Below, in pieces: positions 62,403-64,000 of a stretch of DNA of 64,000 nucleotides. A program made the translations under genes and the position numbers. The notes under the pieces were generated by a model. The model saw nothing but the letters and a program-made list of their open reading frames with translations, was not told the DNA's origin and made no database searches. The DNA comes from Oryzias latipes (lineage: Eukaryota; Chordata; Actinopteri; Beloniformes; Adrianichthyidae). The stretch is taken from assembly GCF_002234675.1 (NCBI RefSeq), contig NC_019864.2:21082582-21146581 (forward strand), written 5' to 3'. The number at the start of each line of letters is the position of its first letter. The stretch's first letter is position 1.

Positions 62403-64000
62403 ATGGCTCTTCAGTTACGGTATAAAACTAGATTTATTAAATTATCATGTTGGTTTGCTTTTTTTTGTTGTTGTTTTTTCATTTTTCTTTTCATTTTTTC
62501 AGGGTTTCATGGCTTTTTATGCTGATGTGTGTTTGTTTTCTTCCACAAGACGGTAAGGGTTTCAGTCAGTGTTGACTGCATGTGTTCAAAAACTTGTTTA
62601 GCTTACTTTGTTTTTACTCATACAGGTTACAGACATGTGCATGGATACTACCTGTTTGGGGGGCCACTAACTTCCAACCAGTTTAACCCTGGAAAGTTTC
62701 TGGAGGCTAACTTTGAGAACAATTTAGAATATTTGAGACAACTATATAAAAACGGAAATAATGCCAGGCCTACTCGGAGTCTCATCGAAGGGGTGCAGCA
62801 AGGTCATCCAGGCTCTGTACATAAGAGGGATAAGCCTTTGGTTTCCCAAAAGGAGAGGGGTGGTGCTTGGAGATCACGTGGAGCCAGTTGTCAAGATGAA
62901 TGTCCCTCCTTTGACCCAGTTCACTCCACCAAAAACCTCATGTCCACCAGAGAAAACCAAGAATTTACCCCGACCCCACTAAAACAAGAAGCAGCTGTGA
63001 GACCTTATTCCAATGGTAAAGAAAATAGCGGCCTTTCAAGAGGCAACAGAGAGACTTTACGTTTCTCCAACAAACAATTTGTCCAATCAAACTACAAGCA
63101 ACCAGGGCGCACTCTGCTTACTTTGGATTCATCCCCAGGAAAAGATTTCTTAAGTGGTCGCAGGATTGCTCCGAACTCTCCCAAGAGCCTTTCTCAAGGT
63201 TTCAACCACTTTTCACGGAAGAAAGTCCCCGTGCTTCCCCTCAACGGTAATGGGAATGTCCTAAAGTCAAAGTACAGGTCGAACAGAAAATATTTATCAA
63301 AACGGTACAAAACACCATCAGCTAGCTTTGACAAAGGCCTCCAAAGAGGAATCCAAACTGGCCTTCCCCCTCAAAAGCCACAATTTCTGAGCGCGTATGT
63401 ACCAAGAAGTCAGCCCAACGTCAAACACTTGAAGAAACCAACCCCGTTGCTTCAGTCCTTCCAATCGAACGGCAGCAGAAGAGCAAAGGGCATACACCAT
63501 CCTCCCATGCTCAATCAAGGAGTGTCTAGTGGTTTTGTTGTGATTTCCAACAACCGTTTCCCACAAAGCACAAGAGGCCACATAACTGTTCAGTATAAAC
63601 CTCCGACGCTTCTGGATAATCCTCATTTGGTGATGAAGGTGCCAAACTCTCGCCACTCCTCTACTACAGAGTGCAAGTACCTGAATTTTCATAAAGTTGA
63701 TGCTATGACCCCTCAGAAGGATGACATCAACTTGGACCTCCATAACCAAAACCTGGTCCCTGACCTTCAGGAGTCCAATATAAGTGTTACCAAACCAAGA
63801 GAAACCAATTTAAAGCAGAAAGTAATGCCTTCTAATCAATCAGAAAATCAACTGAAATCCTTTTCCGCTCAGGACCGATTTCTTCTCATAAATGGAGGGT
63901 ATGAGGACGCATTGAAGGCTGGTCTTTTAAAGCCTCTCAGCCAACCTGACTTTCCAATTCTCTCAAGCTTGTTGAATGAAGACCCAGCGAAGCTGGAGCC
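62403..64000 (+). CDS. 5' part of an unrecognised secreted-protein gene (runs off the window)
   Basis: The reconstructed exons are 62403-62419, 62503-62552 and 62626 to beyond 64000. Donors TTACG|GTATAA and GACG|GTAAGG and acceptors TTTTTCAG and CATACAG join in phase. The joined start MALQLRVSWLFMLMCVCFLP is a good signal peptide, followed by DGYRHVHGYYLFGGPLTSNQ. Exon 3 then stays open for at least 1,375 bp (about 458 codons). The product is basic and rich in Ser, Pro, Lys, Asn, Gln and Arg, with few cysteines (CQDEC early, one later), dibasic pairs such as KR, RR and RK, and no domain I recognise. A structural or matrix protein is possible but unproven. Tiny first exons make the start less certain than the long exon. 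Confidence 0.7.

Noticed and set aside
1-64000. Retroviral, LTR or Polinton-type elements, CRISPR arrays, tRNA and rRNA genes
   Set aside because: None was recognised on either strand. The mobile DNA seen is of DNA-transposon and LINE type.

Overview
The window is vertebrate nuclear DNA, almost certainly from a teleost fish. It holds spliced genes with short introns, AT-rich spacers, and many small DNA transposons (hAT, TTAA-target elements, Tc1) beside only a few LINE pieces. The proteins match known vertebrate families closely. An Oryzias-like percomorph is my guess from the repeat families, not a demonstrated identification. I assembled exon models by hand from splice sites and reading phase. 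Every complete model closes in frame.

Layout: a possible 3' end of an unknown plus-strand gene (1-144); rad52, minus (502-3773, 11 coding exons); prr5, plus (coding 8836-12151, 9 exons); tmem60, plus (15247-15651, one coding exon); rsbn1l, minus (17520-30815, 8 exons, convergent with tmem60 as in mammals); a gene-poor 7.5 kb spacer; fgl2, plus (38667-46527, 2 exons); fam185a, plus (49983-55378, 8 exons); lrrc17, plus (58724-60953, 6 coding exons); and the start of an unrecognised secreted-protein gene, plus (62403 to beyond 64000). The pairs rsbn1l/tmem60 and fam185a/lrrc17, with fgl2 nearby, recall human chromosome 7, so this is old linkage rather than a functional operon. The genes act separately: DNA repair (rad52), mTORC2 (prr5), histone demethylation (rsbn1l), extracellular fibrinogen-like and leucine-rich-repeat proteins (fgl2, lrrc17).

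The most unusual object is fgl2. Its two ends look like an ordinary FGL2 (usually about 440 residues), but exon 1 is 5.7 kb and adds about 1,690 residues. These include a tandem array of 284-residue units (exact 852-bp period, about 3.4 copies, four N-glycosylation sequons each) arranged in an apparent A-B-A-B order. The second is the gene at 62403, which I reconstruct as two tiny signal-peptide exons followed by an exon open for at least 1,375 bp, encoding a basic, Ser/Pro/Lys/Asn-rich protein I cannot name.

Mobile DNA is dense and readable. A roughly 500-bp TTAA-flanked family is present at least seven times. A 203-205-bp TTAA MITE occurs three times. Several hAT elements keep perfect 8-bp target duplications, including one 2.55-kb element with further elements inserted inside it in an rsbn1l intron. 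A 5'-truncated LINE is bracketed by a perfect 17-bp duplication. Three introns in three genes use GC-AG splice sites. No retroviral, LTR or Polinton sequence, CRISPR, tRNA or rRNA was recognised.
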